The translations under genes were made by a program, and so were the position numbers. DNA of 64,000 bases from assembly GCF_000802965.1 (NCBI RefSeq), contig NZ_JSAK01000010.1, positions 163,636-227,635 on the forward strand, given 5' to 3'. This DNA comes from Pseudomonas fluorescens (lineage in GTDB: Bacteria; Pseudomonadota; Gammaproteobacteria; Pseudomonadales; Pseudomonadaceae). The notes beneath the pieces were generated by a model, which did no database searches, was not told where the DNA came from, and saw nothing but the letters and a program-made list of their open reading frames with translations. This document shows positions 44,282-53,930 of this stretch, piece by piece. How positions within the stretch are numbered: the stretch's first letter is position 1; every line of letters starts with the position of its first letter.

Positions 44282-44370
44282 CCTGCAGGAGCTGCCGCTG
44301 GCTGCGATTTTTTGACTTTTTCTTTTAAAAACAAGATCAAAAGATCGCAGCCTGCGGCAGCTCCTACAGG
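44282..44370. repeat. REP doublet, GGAGCTGCCG family
   Basis: Inverted pair CCTGCAGGAGCTGCCGCTGG ... CCTGCGGCAGCTCCTACAGG with GATCAAAAGATCGCAG inner arms, between the convergent ppsR and prpD. It may double as a transcription barrier. Confidence 0.87.
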
Positions 44371-44377
44371 GGTTTAT

Positions 44378-45862
44378 CTAGATCACAAATAAATCCACAA
44401 ACCGGTTCACCGGTGTCGCTTCAAGCTTCTGCTGATCTTTGCACAACGCAAAAATCTCCTCGCTACGTTGACGGGTGAATCGTGTCAGCAAGTTCGTCTT
44501 GAACTTGTCCTCCAGCAATGGAATGCCCTCGGCACGCCGCCGACGATGCCCAATCGGGTATTCCACCACCACGTTTTCGGTGCTGGAGCCATCCTTGAAA
44601 AACACCTGGATCGCATTGGCGATCGAGCGCTTGTCGGCTTCCAGGTATTCACGGGTGTAAACCGGGTTTTCGACGATGACCATTTTCTCGCGCAGCACGT
44701 CGATGATCGGATGCGCCTTGTGGAAATCATCCTCGTAGTGCTCGGCCACCAGATTGCCGAAGGCCAATGGCACAGCGGTCATGTACTGGATGCAGTGATC
44801 GCGATCAGCAGCATTGGCCAGCGGGCCGACCTTGGAAATGATGCGAATCGCCGATTCGTGCGTGGTGATGACGATTCTGTCGATTTCGTGCAGACGATTT
44901 CGAACCTGCGGATGCAAGGTGACGGCCGCTTCGCAAGCCGTTTGCGCATGGAACTCGGCAGGGAAACTGATCTTGAACAGTACGTTTTCCATCACATAAC
45001 TGCCGTACGGCCGCGAGAAACTGAAAGCCCGTTTGTCCTCAGGCTTGAGCGCCAGATCCTTGTTGGTATGGCTGAACAGTACGTCGTAGAAACCCCACTG
45101 CTGGGCACTCAATACACCGGGAATGCCCATCTCGCCACGCATGGCGATATCTGCCAGGCGCACACCCCGACTGGACGCGTCCCCCGCCGCCCACGACTTG
45201 CGCGAGCCGGCATTTGGCGCATGACGATAAGTGCGCAATGCCTGACCATCGGCGAACGCGTGGGACAACGCCGAGAGCAACTGCTCGCGGTTGGCGCCCA
45301 TCAGTTTGGCGGTGACGGCGGTCGAAGCGACTTTCACCAGGATGACGTGATCGAGGCCGACGCGGTTGAACGAGTTTTCCAGGGCGATTACGCCTTGAAT
45401 TTCGTGGGCCATGATCATTGCTTCGAGGACCACGCGAACCGTCAACGGCGCATCGCCATTGGCCAGACGTTTTTGCGACAAGTGATCCGCCACCGCGAGA
45501 ATGCCGCCGAGGTTATCCGACGGATGGCCCCACTCGGCTGCGAGCCAGGTGTCGTTGTAGTCGAGCCAGCGCACGATGCAGCCGATGTCCCACGCCGCCT
45601 TGACCGGGTCGAGTCGAAACGAGGTTCCCGGTACACGGGCGCCGCACGGGACAACAGTGCCTTCTACAATCGGGCCCAAATGCTTGGTGCACTCGGGAAA
45701 ACGCAGAGCCAGCAGACCGCAGCCGAGGGTGTCCATCAGGCAGTTGCGGGCGGTATCAAGGGCTTCCCGGGACTCGATTTTGTAATTCAGGACGTAATCG
45801 GCAATGTCTTGCAAGACCGGGTCGTAGTCCGGACGATTGTTGAGGTCAACGTTGGCGCTCAT
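44378..45862 (-). CDS. prpD: 2-methylcitrate dehydratase
   Basis: 494 residues, MmgE/PrpD family at full length ([21 protein letters not shown] at the N terminus, [30 protein letters not shown] in the core). It dehydrates 2-methylcitrate in propionate catabolism. Pseudomonas carries both this gene and the acnD-prpF alternative. Last gene of the prp operon, separated from prpF by two REP doublets. Confidence 0.95.
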   Translation of the reverse strand: MSANVDLNNRPDYDPVLQDIADYVLNYKIESREALDTARNCLMDTLGCGLLALRFPECTKHLGPIVEGTVVPCGARVPGTSFRLDPVKAAWDIGCIVRWLDYNDTWLAAEWGHPSDNLGGILAVADHLSQKRLANGDAPLTVRVVLEAMIMAHEIQGVIALENSFNRVGLDHVILVKVASTAVTAKLMGANREQLLSALSHAFADGQALRTYRHAPNAGSRKSWAAGDASSRGVRLADIAMRGEMGIPGVLSAQQWGFYDVLFSHTNKDLALKPEDKRAFSFSRPYGSYVMENVLFKISFPAEFHAQTACEAAVTLHPQVRNRLHEIDRIVITTHESAIRIISKVGPLANAADRDHCIQYMTAVPLAFGNLVAEHYEDDFHKAHPIIDVLREKMVIVENPVYTREYLEADKRSIANAIQVFFKDGSSTENVVVEYPIGHRRRRAEGIPLLEDKFKTNLLTRFTRQRSEEIFALCKDQQKLEATPVNRFVDLFVI

Positions 45863-45879
45863 GTTGTTCTATCCCCATG

Positions 45880-46050
45880 TGGGAGCTGGCTTGCCAGCGA
45901 TAGCGGTGTCTCACATGACAATGATGTTGAATTTGACGGCCTCTTCGCTGGCAAGCCAGCTCCCACAGGATGGTGGTGTCGTCTGTAGGAGCCGGCTTGC
46001 TGGCGATGGCGATTTCAAGGACGACATCGCCAGCAAGCCGGCTCCTACAG
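45880..46050. repeat. two successive REP doublets in the prpF-prpD gap
   Basis: The first pair is GTGGGAGCTGGCTTGCCAGC ... GCTGGCAAGCCAGCTCCCAC (45880-45968); the second is TGTAGGAGCCGGCTTGCTGG ... CCAGCAAGCCGGCTCCTACA (45984-46050). Two different REP subfamilies sit side by side inside an operon. Confidence 0.88.
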
Positions 46051-46062
46051 GGGCGATGTCGT

Positions 46063-47253
46063 TTAGAACGAATCGCCTGGCACGCGAACGTAACCTTCCA
46101 TCAACACCCGCGCACTGCGGCTCATGATGGCTTTGTTCACGGTCCATTCACCATTGACCAGGCTGGCTTGCGCGCCAACGCGCAAGGTGCCGGACGGATG
46201 CCCGAAGCGCACCGCGTTGCGTTCGACGCCGCCCGCAGCGAGGTTCACCAGGGTGCCGGAAATCGCCGCCGCCGTGCCGATGGCCACCGCCGCGGTGCCC
46301 ATCATCGCGTGGTGCAGCTTGCCCATGGACAACGCGCGCACCAGCAGATCGACATCAGCCGCTGCAACCGCTTTGCCGCTCGATGACACGTAATCCGCAG
46401 GCTTGGCCACGAACGCCACTTTCGGCGTGTGCTGACGCTTGGCTGCTTCGTCGACATTCGAAATCAGGCCCATGCGCAGTGCACCATAAACGCGGATGGT
46501 TTCGAACATCAGCAAGGCTTTCGGATCACCGTTGATCGCGCCTTGCAGTTCGGTGCCCTTGTAGCCAATGTCTTCGGCATTGACGAAAATCGTCGGAATG
46601 CCGGCGTTGATCATGGTCGCCTTGAAGGTGCCGACGCCGGGCACTTCAAGGTCATCGATCAGGTTGCCGGTAGGGAACATCGACCCGCCACCGCCCTCTT
46701 CTTCCGCTGCCGGATCGAGGAATTCGACCTGCACTTCGGCGGCCGGGAAGGTCACGCCGTCCAGTTCGAAATCGCCGGTTTCCTGCACTTCGCCGTTGGT
46801 GATCGGCACGTGGGCGATGATGGTCTTGCCGATGTTGGCTTGCCACACGCGCACCACGGCCACGCCGTTGTGCGGGATGCGGCTGGCGTCCACCAAACCG
46901 TTGCTGATGGCGAACGAACCGACCGCCGCCGTCAGGTTGCCGCAGTTGCCGCTCCAGTCGACGAATGGCTTGTCGATGGAGACCTGACCGAACAGGTAAT
47001 CGACGTCGTGATCGGCCTTGATGCTTTTCGACAGGATCACGGTTTTGCTGGTGCTGGACGTCGCGCCGCCCATGCCGTCGATTTGCTTGTCGTACGGGTC
47101 CGGGCTGCCGATCACGCGCAACAGCAAAGCGTCGCGGGCCGGGCCGGGAATCTGTGCGGCTTCAGGCAAGTCTTTCAGGCTGAAAAACACGCCTTTGCTG
47201 GTACCGCCGCGCATGTAAGTCGCGGGAATTTTGATTTGCGGTGCATGAGCCAT
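46063..47253 (-). CDS. prpF: 2-methylaconitate cis-trans isomerase PrpF
   Basis: 396 residues from MAHAPQIKIPATYMRGGTSKG; an 11-codon upstream extension is rejected. The diaminopimelate-epimerase-like fold carries the PrpF marker YMRGGTSKGVFF and GNCGNLTAAVG. It isomerises the trans-2-methylaconitate made by AcnD so that it can be hydrated to 2-methylisocitrate. Normally required whenever AcnD replaces PrpD. Confidence 0.96.
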   Translation of the reverse strand: MAHAPQIKIPATYMRGGTSKGVFFSLKDLPEAAQIPGPARDALLLRVIGSPDPYDKQIDGMGGATSSTSKTVILSKSIKADHDVDYLFGQVSIDKPFVDWSGNCGNLTAAVGSFAISNGLVDASRIPHNGVAVVRVWQANIGKTIIAHVPITNGEVQETGDFELDGVTFPAAEVQVEFLDPAAEEEGGGGSMFPTGNLIDDLEVPGVGTFKATMINAGIPTIFVNAEDIGYKGTELQGAINGDPKALLMFETIRVYGALRMGLISNVDEAAKRQHTPKVAFVAKPADYVSSSGKAVAAADVDLLVRALSMGKLHHAMMGTAAVAIGTAAAISGTLVNLAAGGVERNAVRFGHPSGTLRVGAQASLVNGEWTVNKAIMSRSARVLMEGYVRVPGDSF

Positions 47254-47279
47254 GGTGCTCGTTACTCCTGATCTGAAAG

Positions 47280-47308
47280 CAGACACGGGACTTGAAGTCC
47301 CGTGTCTG
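47280..47308. other. perfect hairpin between acnD and prpF
   Basis: CAGACACGGGACT and AGTCCCGTGTCTG form a 13-bp perfect stem with a 3-base loop in the 66-base gap. No T-run follows on the coding strand, so it is an intercistronic RNA hairpin (stability/processing) rather than a terminator. Confidence 0.75.
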
Positions 47309-47319
47309 TACTGCGTGTG

Positions 47320-49914
47320 TTAAACGGCTACCGCCGACTCTTCGAGGAAGTCCTGGGCGAAGCGTTGCAACACGCCGCCGGCCTCGTAGATCGATACTTC
47401 TTCAGCGGTGTCGAGGCGGCAGGTCACCGGCACATCGACGCGCTCGCCGTTCTTGCGATGGATCACCAGCGTCAGCTCGGCGCGTGGCGTGCGATCGCCG
47501 ATCACGTCGTAGGTCTCGCTGCCGTCGATGGCCAAGGTGTGACGGTTGGTGCCCGGTTTGAACTCCAGCGGCAACACGCCCATGCCCACCAGGTTGGTGC
47601 GGTGAATGCGCTCGAAACCTTCAGCGGCAATCGCTTCCACACCGGCCAGACGCACGCCTTTGGCCGCCCAGTCGCGGGACGAACCCTGACCGTAGTCGGC
47701 ACCGGCGATGATGATCAGCGGCTGCTTGCGATCCATGTAGGTTTCGATGGCTTCCCACATGCGCATTACTTGGCCTTCCGGCTCGACGCGGGCCAGCGAA
47801 CCCTGTTTGACCTTGCCGTTTTCCAGAACCATTTCGTTGAACAGTTTCGGGTTGGCGAAGGTTGCGCGCTGCGCGGTCAGGTGGTCACCACGGTGGGTCG
47901 CGTAAGAGTTGAAGTCCTCTTCCGGAAGGCCCATTTTCGCCAGGTATTCACCGGCGGCGCTGTCCAGCATGATCGCGTTGGACGGCGACAAGTGGTCAGT
48001 GGTGATGTTGTCCGGCAGCACCGCCAGCGGGCGCATGCCCTTGAGCGGACGCGCGCCGGCCAGTGCGCCTTCCCAGTACGGCGGACGGCGGATGTAAGTG
48101 CTCATTTCGCGCCAGTCGTACAGCGGCGCGACTTTCGGGCCGGTGTCTTCGTGGATGGCGAACATCGGAATGTAGACCTGACGGAACTGTTCAGGCTTCA
48201 CCGAAGCTTTCACCACGGCGTCGATTTCTTCGTCGCTCGGCCAGATGTCTTTCAGGCGGATTTCCTTGCCGTCGACCATGCCCAGCACATCTTTTTCGAT
48301 GTCGAAACGGATGGTGCCGGCAATCGCATACGCAACCACCAATGGCGGCGAAGCAAGGAACGCTTGTTTGGCGTATGGGTGAATCCGGCCGTCGAAGTTA
48401 CGGTTGCCGGACAACACGGCCGTGGCGTACAGGTCGCGGTCGATGATCTCTTGCTGGATCACCGGATCCAGTGCGCCAGACATGCCGTTGCAAGTGGTGC
48501 AAGCGAACGCCACGACGCCGAAACCGAGCTGTTCCAGCTCATCGGTCAGGCCGGCTTCGTCGAGGTACAGGGCGACGGTTTTCGAGCCCGGTGCCAGGGA
48601 CGATTTGACCCACGGTTTGCGGGTCAGACCGAGCTTGTTGGCGTTGCGCGCCAGCAGGCCGGCAGCGATCACGTTGCGCGGGTTGCTGGTGTTGGTGCAG
48701 CTGGTGATGGCGGCGATGATCACCGCACCGTCGGGCATTTGGCCCGGCACATCGTCCCACTGACCGGAGATGCCTTTGGCCGCCAGATCCGACACCGCCA
48801 CACGGGCGTGCGGGTTGCTCGGGCCAGCCATGTTGCGTACTACCGAGGACAGATCGAAAGTCAGGCCGCGCTCGTATTGCGCGCCTTTCAGACTGTCGGC
48901 CCACAAACCTGTGGTCTTGGCGTAGTTCTCTACCAACTGCACTTGCTCGTCTTCACGGCCGGTGAGCTTGAGGTAGTCGATGGTCTGCTGGTCGATATAG
49001 AACATCGCCGCGGTAGCGCCGTATTCCGGGGCCATATTGGAGATGGTTGCGCGGTCGCCGAGGGTCAGCGCTGCGGCGCCTTCACCGAAGAATTCCAGCC
49101 ATGCGCCAACAACCTTTTGCTTACGCAGGAACTCGGTCAGCGCCAGCACCATGTCGGTGGCGGTGATGCCCGGTTGCAGCTTGCCGGTCAGTTCGACGCC
49201 GACGCTTTCCGGCAGACGCATCCACGATGCGCGACCGAGCATCACGCTCTCCGCTTCCAGGCCACCAACGCCGATGGCGATCACGCCCAGCGCATCGACG
49301 TGCGGGGTGTGGCTGTCGGTGCCGACGCAAGTATCAGGGAAGGCCACGCCGTCACGCACCTGGATCACCGGAGACATTTTCTCCAGGTTGATCTGGTGCA
49401 TGATGCCGTTGCCCGGCGGGATCACGTCGACGTTCTTGAACGCCTTCTTGGTCCAGTTGATGAAGTGGAAACGGTCTTCGTTGCGACGGTCTTCGATGGC
49501 GCGGTTCTTCTCGAACGCCTCCGGATCGAAACCACCACGCTCGACGGCCAGGGAGTGGTCGACGATCAACTGGGTCGGCACTACCGGGTTGACTTGCGCC
49601 GGGTCACCGCCTTGCAGGGCGATGGCGTCACGCAGGCCGGCGAGGTCGACCAGTGCGGTCTGGCCGAGAATGTCGTGGCACACCACGCGGGCCGGGAACC
49701 ACGGGAAATCGAGGTCGCGCTTGCGCTCGATGAATTGCTTCAGGGATTCGGTGAGCGTGGCCGGGTCGCAGCGACGCACAAGGTTTTCCGCCAGTACGCG
49801 AGAGGTGTAAGGCAGGGTGTCGTAGGCGCCAGGCTGAATGGCTTCGACAGCCGCGCGGACGTCGAAGTAATCCAGTTTGCTGCCTGGCAGCGATTTGCGA
49901 AATTCTGTGTTCAT
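47320..49914 (-). CDS. acnD: Fe/S-dependent 2-methylisocitrate dehydratase AcnD
   Basis: 864 residues from MNTEFRKSLPGSKLDYFDVR; a 23-codon upstream extension enters a REP. Aconitase-family with DTCVGTDSHTPHVDALG, SCTNTSNPRN and a further CTTCNG holding the three [4Fe-4S] cysteines, and a C-terminal swivel domain (GADYGQGSSRDWAAKG). It converts 2-methylcitrate to trans-2-methylaconitate, then PrpF is needed. Confidence 0.96.
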   Translation of the reverse strand: MNTEFRKSLPGSKLDYFDVRAAVEAIQPGAYDTLPYTSRVLAENLVRRCDPATLTESLKQFIERKRDLDFPWFPARVVCHDILGQTALVDLAGLRDAIALQGGDPAQVNPVVPTQLIVDHSLAVERGGFDPEAFEKNRAIEDRRNEDRFHFINWTKKAFKNVDVIPPGNGIMHQINLEKMSPVIQVRDGVAFPDTCVGTDSHTPHVDALGVIAIGVGGLEAESVMLGRASWMRLPESVGVELTGKLQPGITATDMVLALTEFLRKQKVVGAWLEFFGEGAAALTLGDRATISNMAPEYGATAAMFYIDQQTIDYLKLTGREDEQVQLVENYAKTTGLWADSLKGAQYERGLTFDLSSVVRNMAGPSNPHARVAVSDLAAKGISGQWDDVPGQMPDGAVIIAAITSCTNTSNPRNVIAAGLLARNANKLGLTRKPWVKSSLAPGSKTVALYLDEAGLTDELEQLGFGVVAFACTTCNGMSGALDPVIQQEIIDRDLYATAVLSGNRNFDGRIHPYAKQAFLASPPLVVAYAIAGTIRFDIEKDVLGMVDGKEIRLKDIWPSDEEIDAVVKASVKPEQFRQVYIPMFAIHEDTGPKVAPLYDWREMSTYIRRPPYWEGALAGARPLKGMRPLAVLPDNITTDHLSPSNAIMLDSAAGEYLAKMGLPEEDFNSYATHRGDHLTAQRATFANPKLFNEMVLENGKVKQGSLARVEPEGQVMRMWEAIETYMDRKQPLIIIAGADYGQGSSRDWAAKGVRLAGVEAIAAEGFERIHRTNLVGMGVLPLEFKPGTNRHTLAIDGSETYDVIGDRTPRAELTLVIHRKNGERVDVPVTCRLDTAEEVSIYEAGGVLQRFAQDFLEESAVAV

Positions 49915-49983
49915 CGTCGGGACTCGGTCACGGTAGTTACAAAAGGTGGGGCCTGGCACGGTCCTGAAGTTCACACAATCCAC

Positions 49984-50074
49984 TGTAGGAGCGAGCCTGC
50001 TCGCGATGACTGAGTCATTTCCGACATTGATGTCGATTGACCCACCGCTATCGCGAGCAGGCTCGCTCCTACAG
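49984..50074. repeat. REP doublet, TGTAGGAGCGAGC family, acnD-prpC gap
   Basis: TGTAGGAGCGAGCCTGCTCG and the inverted CGAGCAGGCTCGCTCCTACA about 50 bases apart. Confidence 0.9.
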
Positions 50075-50118
50075 GGATCTGCGATTTTTTCAGATCCCTG
50101 CGCAAGCGCCCTCCTCGG

Positions 50119-51246
50119 TCAGCGTTGTTCGATTGGCACGAACTTGCGCTGTTCGACGCCGGTGTATTCGGCGCTCGGGCGGATGATGCGGTTGTTGGCG
50201 CGTTGTTCGTACACGTGGGCGGCCCAGCCGGTCAGGCGCGAGCAGACGAAGATCGGTGTGAACAACTTGGTCGGGATGCCCATGAAGTGGTACGCCGAGG
50301 CATGGTAGAAGTCGGCGTTCGGGAACAGTTTCTTCTGCTCCCACATGGTCTTGTCGATGGCTTCGGAAACCGGGAACAACACCTTGTCGCCCACTTCGTC
50401 AGCGAGTTTTTTCGACCAGCCCTTGATCACTTCATTGCGCGGATCGTTGTCCTTATAGATCGCGTGGCCGAAGCCCATGATCTTGTCCTTGCGTTCCAGC
50501 ATGCCGAGGGTGCCTTTGATCGCATCTTCCGGCGACGAGAAACGCTCGATCATTTCCATCGCCGCTTCGTTGGCGCCGCCGTGCAGCGGACCGCGCAGCG
50601 AGCCGATGGCGGCGGTGATGCAGGAATACAGATCGGACAGGGTCGACGCGCAAACACGAGCGGTGAAAGTCGACGCGTTGAACTCGTGCTCTGCGTACAG
50701 AATCAGCGAAACGTTCATCACCTTGACGTGCAACTCGCTTGGCTTCTTGCCGTGCAGCAGGTGCAGGAAGTGGCCGCCGATGGACTGCTCGTCGCTCACG
50801 CACTCGATGCGCTTGCCTTCGTGGCTGAAGCGATACCAGTAAGTCATGATCGCCGGGAATGCAGCCAGCAGGCGGTCGGTCTTGTCGTGCTGCTCGGAGA
50901 AGTCTGCTTCTGGTTCCAGGTTGCCCAGGAACGAGCAGCCGGTACGCATCACGTCCATCGGGTGGGCGTCGGCGGGAATGCGTTCCAGCACTTCTTTCAG
51001 GGCTTGTGGCAGGTCACGCAGCTTGCTCAGTTTGGTGATGTAGGCGTTCAGTTGCGCCTTGCTCGGCAGTTCGCCGTACAGCAACAGGTAGGCAACTTCT
51101 TCGAACTGAGCGTCAGCCGCCAGTTCACGAACGTCATAACCACGATAGGTCAGACCGGCGCCCGACTGGCCCACGGTGGACAGTGCGGTTTGCCCGGCTA
51201 CCTGGCCACGGAGCCCGGCGCCACTGAGTACTTTTGCTTCGGCCAT
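50119..51246 (-). CDS. prpC: 2-methylcitrate synthase
   Basis: 375 residues, citrate-synthase fold, with the active-site region GGHFLHLLHG and a later PLHGGANEAAME; the catalytic His residues and GFGHAIYKDNDPR (arginine binding) are conserved. It condenses propionyl-CoA with oxaloacetate. It sits between prpB and acnD as in P. aeruginosa. Confidence 0.95.
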   Translation of the reverse strand: MAEAKVLSGAGLRGQVAGQTALSTVGQSGAGLTYRGYDVRELAADAQFEEVAYLLLYGELPSKAQLNAYITKLSKLRDLPQALKEVLERIPADAHPMDVMRTGCSFLGNLEPEADFSEQHDKTDRLLAAFPAIMTYWYRFSHEGKRIECVSDEQSIGGHFLHLLHGKKPSELHVKVMNVSLILYAEHEFNASTFTARVCASTLSDLYSCITAAIGSLRGPLHGGANEAAMEMIERFSSPEDAIKGTLGMLERKDKIMGFGHAIYKDNDPRNEVIKGWSKKLADEVGDKVLFPVSEAIDKTMWEQKKLFPNADFYHASAYHFMGIPTKLFTPIFVCSRLTGWAAHVYEQRANNRIIRPSAEYTGVEQRKFVPIEQR

Positions 51247-51281
51247 TTGCTGTCTCCAATCTTGAATTTGTTAGGGAAACT

Positions 51282-51381
51282 TGTAGGAGCGAGCCTGCTC
51301 GCGATGGTGGACGCTACACCTCGGCGCATCAGGGACACCGCGTTATCGTTGACGTCCATCGCGAGCAGGCTCGCTCCTACA
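51282..51381. repeat. REP doublet, TGTAGGAGCGAGC family, prpC-prpB gap
   Basis: TGTAGGAGCGAGCCTGCTCG at 51282 and its inverted copy ending at 51380. Confidence 0.9.
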
Positions 51382-51390
51382 GGGGGTTCA

Positions 51391-52281
51391 TTACTTCTTC
51401 GCAGCAAACAACGCATCGAGCTTCTGCTCGAAGGTGTGGTAGTCGATGCGATCGTAAAGCTCCATGCGAGTCTGCATGGTGTCGATGACATTCGCCTGCG
51501 TGCCATCGCGACGCAGCGCGGTGTAGACGTTTTCCGCCGCCTTGTTCATGGCGCGGAAAGCCGACAGCGGGTACAGCACCAGCGATACATCGGCACCGGC
51601 CAGTTGCTCGGTGGTGTACAGCGGCGTCGCGCCGAATTCGGTGATGTTGGCCAGGATCGGCGCTTTCACGCGGCTGGCGAACAGCTTGTACATGTCCAGT
51701 TCAGTGATGGCTTCCGGGAAGATCATGTCGGCGCCAGCCTCGATGCACGCAGCGGCGCGATCCAGTGCAGACTCCAGACCTTCCACTGCCAGGGCGTCGG
51801 TACGCGCCATGATCACGAAGCTGTCATCGGTACGCGCATCGACGGCAGCCTTGATGCGGTCGACCATTTCCTGCTGGGTCACGATCTCTTTATTAGGACG
51901 GTGACCGCAGCGCTTGGCACCCACCTGGTCTTCGATGTGAATCGCCGCCGCGCCGAACTTGATCATCGACTTCACGGTACGGGCCACGTTGAAGGCCGAA
52001 GAACCGAAACCGGTGTCCACGTCCACCAGCAGCGGCAGGTCGCAGACGTCAGTGATACGGCGCACGTCGGTCAGCACGTCATCCAGGCCGGTGATGCCCA
52101 GGTCCGGCAGGCCGAGGGAGCCAGCAGCCACCCCGCCACCGGACAGGTAGATCGCCTTGAAACCGGCGCGCTTGGCCAGCAGCGCGTGGTTGGCGTTGAT
52201 CGCGCCGACCACTTGCAATGGATGCTCGCTGGCGACCGCATCGCGGAAACGCTGGCCTGGAGTGCTCTTGTTCAAACTCAT
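51391..52281 (-). CDS. prpB: 2-methylisocitrate lyase
   Basis: 296 residues, isocitrate lyase/PEP mutase family: [34 protein letters not shown] and the catalytic-loop signature AKRCGHRP. It cleaves 2-methylisocitrate to pyruvate and succinate. The ATG overlaps the pmiR stop by 4 bases, so it is coupled to its regulator. Confidence 0.96.
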   Translation of the reverse strand: MSLNKSTPGQRFRDAVASEHPLQVVGAINANHALLAKRAGFKAIYLSGGGVAAGSLGLPDLGITGLDDVLTDVRRITDVCDLPLLVDVDTGFGSSAFNVARTVKSMIKFGAAAIHIEDQVGAKRCGHRPNKEIVTQQEMVDRIKAAVDARTDDSFVIMARTDALAVEGLESALDRAAACIEAGADMIFPEAITELDMYKLFASRVKAPILANITEFGATPLYTTEQLAGADVSLVLYPLSAFRAMNKAAENVYTALRRDGTQANVIDTMQTRMELYDRIDYHTFEQKLDALFAAKK

Positions 52282-52997
52282 GACTCACCTCGTTTGGCTG
52301 TCGGGTTGGCGCCGTCCTGGTAGTGACGGGCGATATTGCGTTTGGAAGCGCCGATGTGGCGGCGCATCAACAACTCGGCCAGTTCACCGTCACGGTCGGC
52401 GATGGCATCGAGAATTCGGTGGTGCTCGGCGAACGCCTGGTGGGGGCGGTTGGGCGTGCTGGAAAACTTCATCCGGTACATGCGCACCAGTTGATACAGC
52501 TCGCCGCAGAGCATTTGGGTCAGCGTGCGATTGCCGCTGCCCTGGATGATTCGGTAATGGAAGTCGAAATCGCCTTCCTGCTGGTAATAGCCTCGGCCGG
52601 CCTGGAAGGCCTCATCGCGCTCGTGGGTTTCGAGGACGCGGCGCAGTTCGTCGATTTCTTCGACGCTCATGCGCTCGGCAGCCAGACGACAGGCCATGCC
52701 TTCAAGGGATTCGCGGATTTCGTAGAGCTCGATCAACTCGGCATGGTCGAGCGATACCACCCGCGCCCCGACGTGAGGCACGCGCACCAGCAGGCGCTGG
52801 CCTTCCAGGCGGTGGATGGCCTCGCGCAGCGGGCCACGGCTGATGCCGTAGGTGCGGGCCAGTTCCGGCTCGGAAATTTTGCTGCCGGGGGCGATATCAC
52901 CCTTGACGATGGCCGCCTGAATGCGTCGAAAGACGTTCTCGGAAAGTGTTTCCGAGTCATCCTGAACGATGAGCGGGGGATCCAGTTGATCCAACAT
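52278..52997 (-). CDS. pmiR: GntR-family (FCD) regulator of the methylcitrate operon
   Basis: 239 residues from [16 protein letters not shown], whose ATG follows CAAGGTG; a 28-codon upstream extension crosses the operator. N-terminal winged helix ([36 protein letters not shown]) and a C-terminal FCD ligand domain with metal/ligand positions ([29 protein letters not shown]). The P. aeruginosa homologue PmiR responds to 2-methylisocitrate. Autoregulation is likely because operator-like sites flank its start. Confidence 0.92.
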   Translation of the reverse strand: MLDQLDPPLIVQDDSETLSENVFRRIQAAIVKGDIAPGSKISEPELARTYGISRGPLREAIHRLEGQRLLVRVPHVGARVVSLDHAELIELYEIRESLEGMACRLAAERMSVEEIDELRRVLETHERDEAFQAGRGYYQQEGDFDFHYRIIQGSGNRTLTQMLCGELYQLVRMYRMKFSSTPNRPHQAFAEHHRILDAIADRDGELAELLMRRHIGASKRNIARHYQDGANPTAKRGES

Positions 52998-53082
52998 ATT
53001 GTCGACACCTTGAAAGCTAGTGCGGCAAAAACTAACCAAAACAGGCGCATGAGTCAAAGGATAATTCGATATTGTCGACAAT
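52998..53082. promoter_or_regulatory. pmiR-prp promoter with paired operator-like sites
   Basis: A perfect palindrome ATTGTCGACAAT lies at 53071-53082, and a ten-of-twelve copy ATTGTCGACA at 52998-53007 next to the pmiR start codon. FCD-type GntR regulators usually bind such short palindromes. The 64-base spacing brackets the expected promoter. Confidence 0.72.
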
Positions 53083-53102
53083 CGTCTAATAACCAGATTC
53101 TT

Positions 53103-53191
53103 TGTAGGAACCGGTTTGCTGGCGATGGCGCTGGGTCAGTCGATGGATTGGGCGGCTGGCCAGGCGCTAACGCCAGCAAGCCGGCTCCTAC
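53103..53191. repeat. REP doublet, TGTAGGA(G/A)CCGG family
   Basis: TGTAGGAACCGGTTTGCTGG at 53103 and inverted CCAGCAAGCCGGCTCCTACG to 53191. It fills part of the 391-base pmiR to retropepsin gap. The rest (53192-53388) is the upstream region of the triad operon with no further feature seen. Confidence 0.85.
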
Positions 53192-53388
53192 GAAGACAAT
53201 GCGACCTCATGGGTGCCTCATAGCGGCGGGCCAGCGCTGGCGCCATAAAACCACCGTGCTAGAATGCCGCCCGCATTTGTTGTCACATCTGCACGGCTTG
53301 TCATAAATAGCTGATAGGCCTACGAGGGAGCTTGCGCAGCGATGCCAGGGCCTTGAACCGAAATACGCACCGCTGCGCACCAGGATTT

Positions 53389-53925
53389 ATGAGACTCAAG
53401 CCCTTCCCCACACTCCTTTCATTTCTTTGCCTGCCCGTTTTTGCAGTGGCGGGGGAAAAGACCGTGTACGGCCTCAATGAGTACGCATCGCTGGGCGGCA
53501 TCGACCTGGAAGTGGCCGCCAAACTCGATACCGGCGCCAAGACCGCATCCCTGAGCGCCCGCGACATCAAACGATTCAAACGTAACGGCGAGTCCTGGGT
53601 GCGCTTCTACCTGGCCATCGACGCCGCCCATTCGCACCCGATCGAACGACCGCTGGCCCGCGTCAGCAAGATCAAGCGCCGGGCCGGCGACTACGATCCG
53701 GAAGAAGGCAAAAAGTACACCGCCCGTCCGGTGATCGAACTCGATATCTGCATGGGCTCGGCTTTACGCAGCATCGAAGTGAACCTGACCGACCGAAGCG
53801 CGTTCCAATATCCGCTTTTGATCGGCTCCGAAGCGCTCAAGCGCTTTGATGCGCTGGTCGACCCCAGTCTTAAATACGCTGCCGGCAAACCCGCCTGCGC
53901 CACCGACGCTCATACCGCAGAGTAA
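53389..53925 (+). CDS. retropepsin-like aspartic protease (ATP-dependent zinc protease family), exported
   Basis: 178 residues from MRLKPFPTLLSFLCLPVFA, an N-terminal Sec signal; a 19-codon longer frame is rejected. The domain (often labelled Zn_protease) is a retropepsin-like fold with the Asp motif KLDTGAKTASL (DTG) and a C-terminal LIGSEALKRFDALVD. It would act in the periplasm. It starts a coupled triad with a membrane transglutaminase-like protein and an ATP-grasp ligase. Substrate unknown. Confidence 0.87.
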   Translation: MRLKPFPTLLSFLCLPVFAVAGEKTVYGLNEYASLGGIDLEVAAKLDTGAKTASLSARDIKRFKRNGESWVRFYLAIDAAHSHPIERPLARVSKIKRRAGDYDPEEGKKYTARPVIELDICMGSALRSIEVNLTDRSAFQYPLLIGSEALKRFDALVDPSLKYAAGKPACATDAHTAE

Positions 53926-53930
53926 TTCCA

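Noticed and set aside
47302..50013. 903-codon open frame antisense to acnD
   Set aside because: Same reason: the aconitase-family reading on the other strand is complete and conserved.
50125..52323. 732-codon frame antisense to prpC and prpB
   Set aside because: It spans two genes and an intergenic REP doublet, which only a chance open frame would do.
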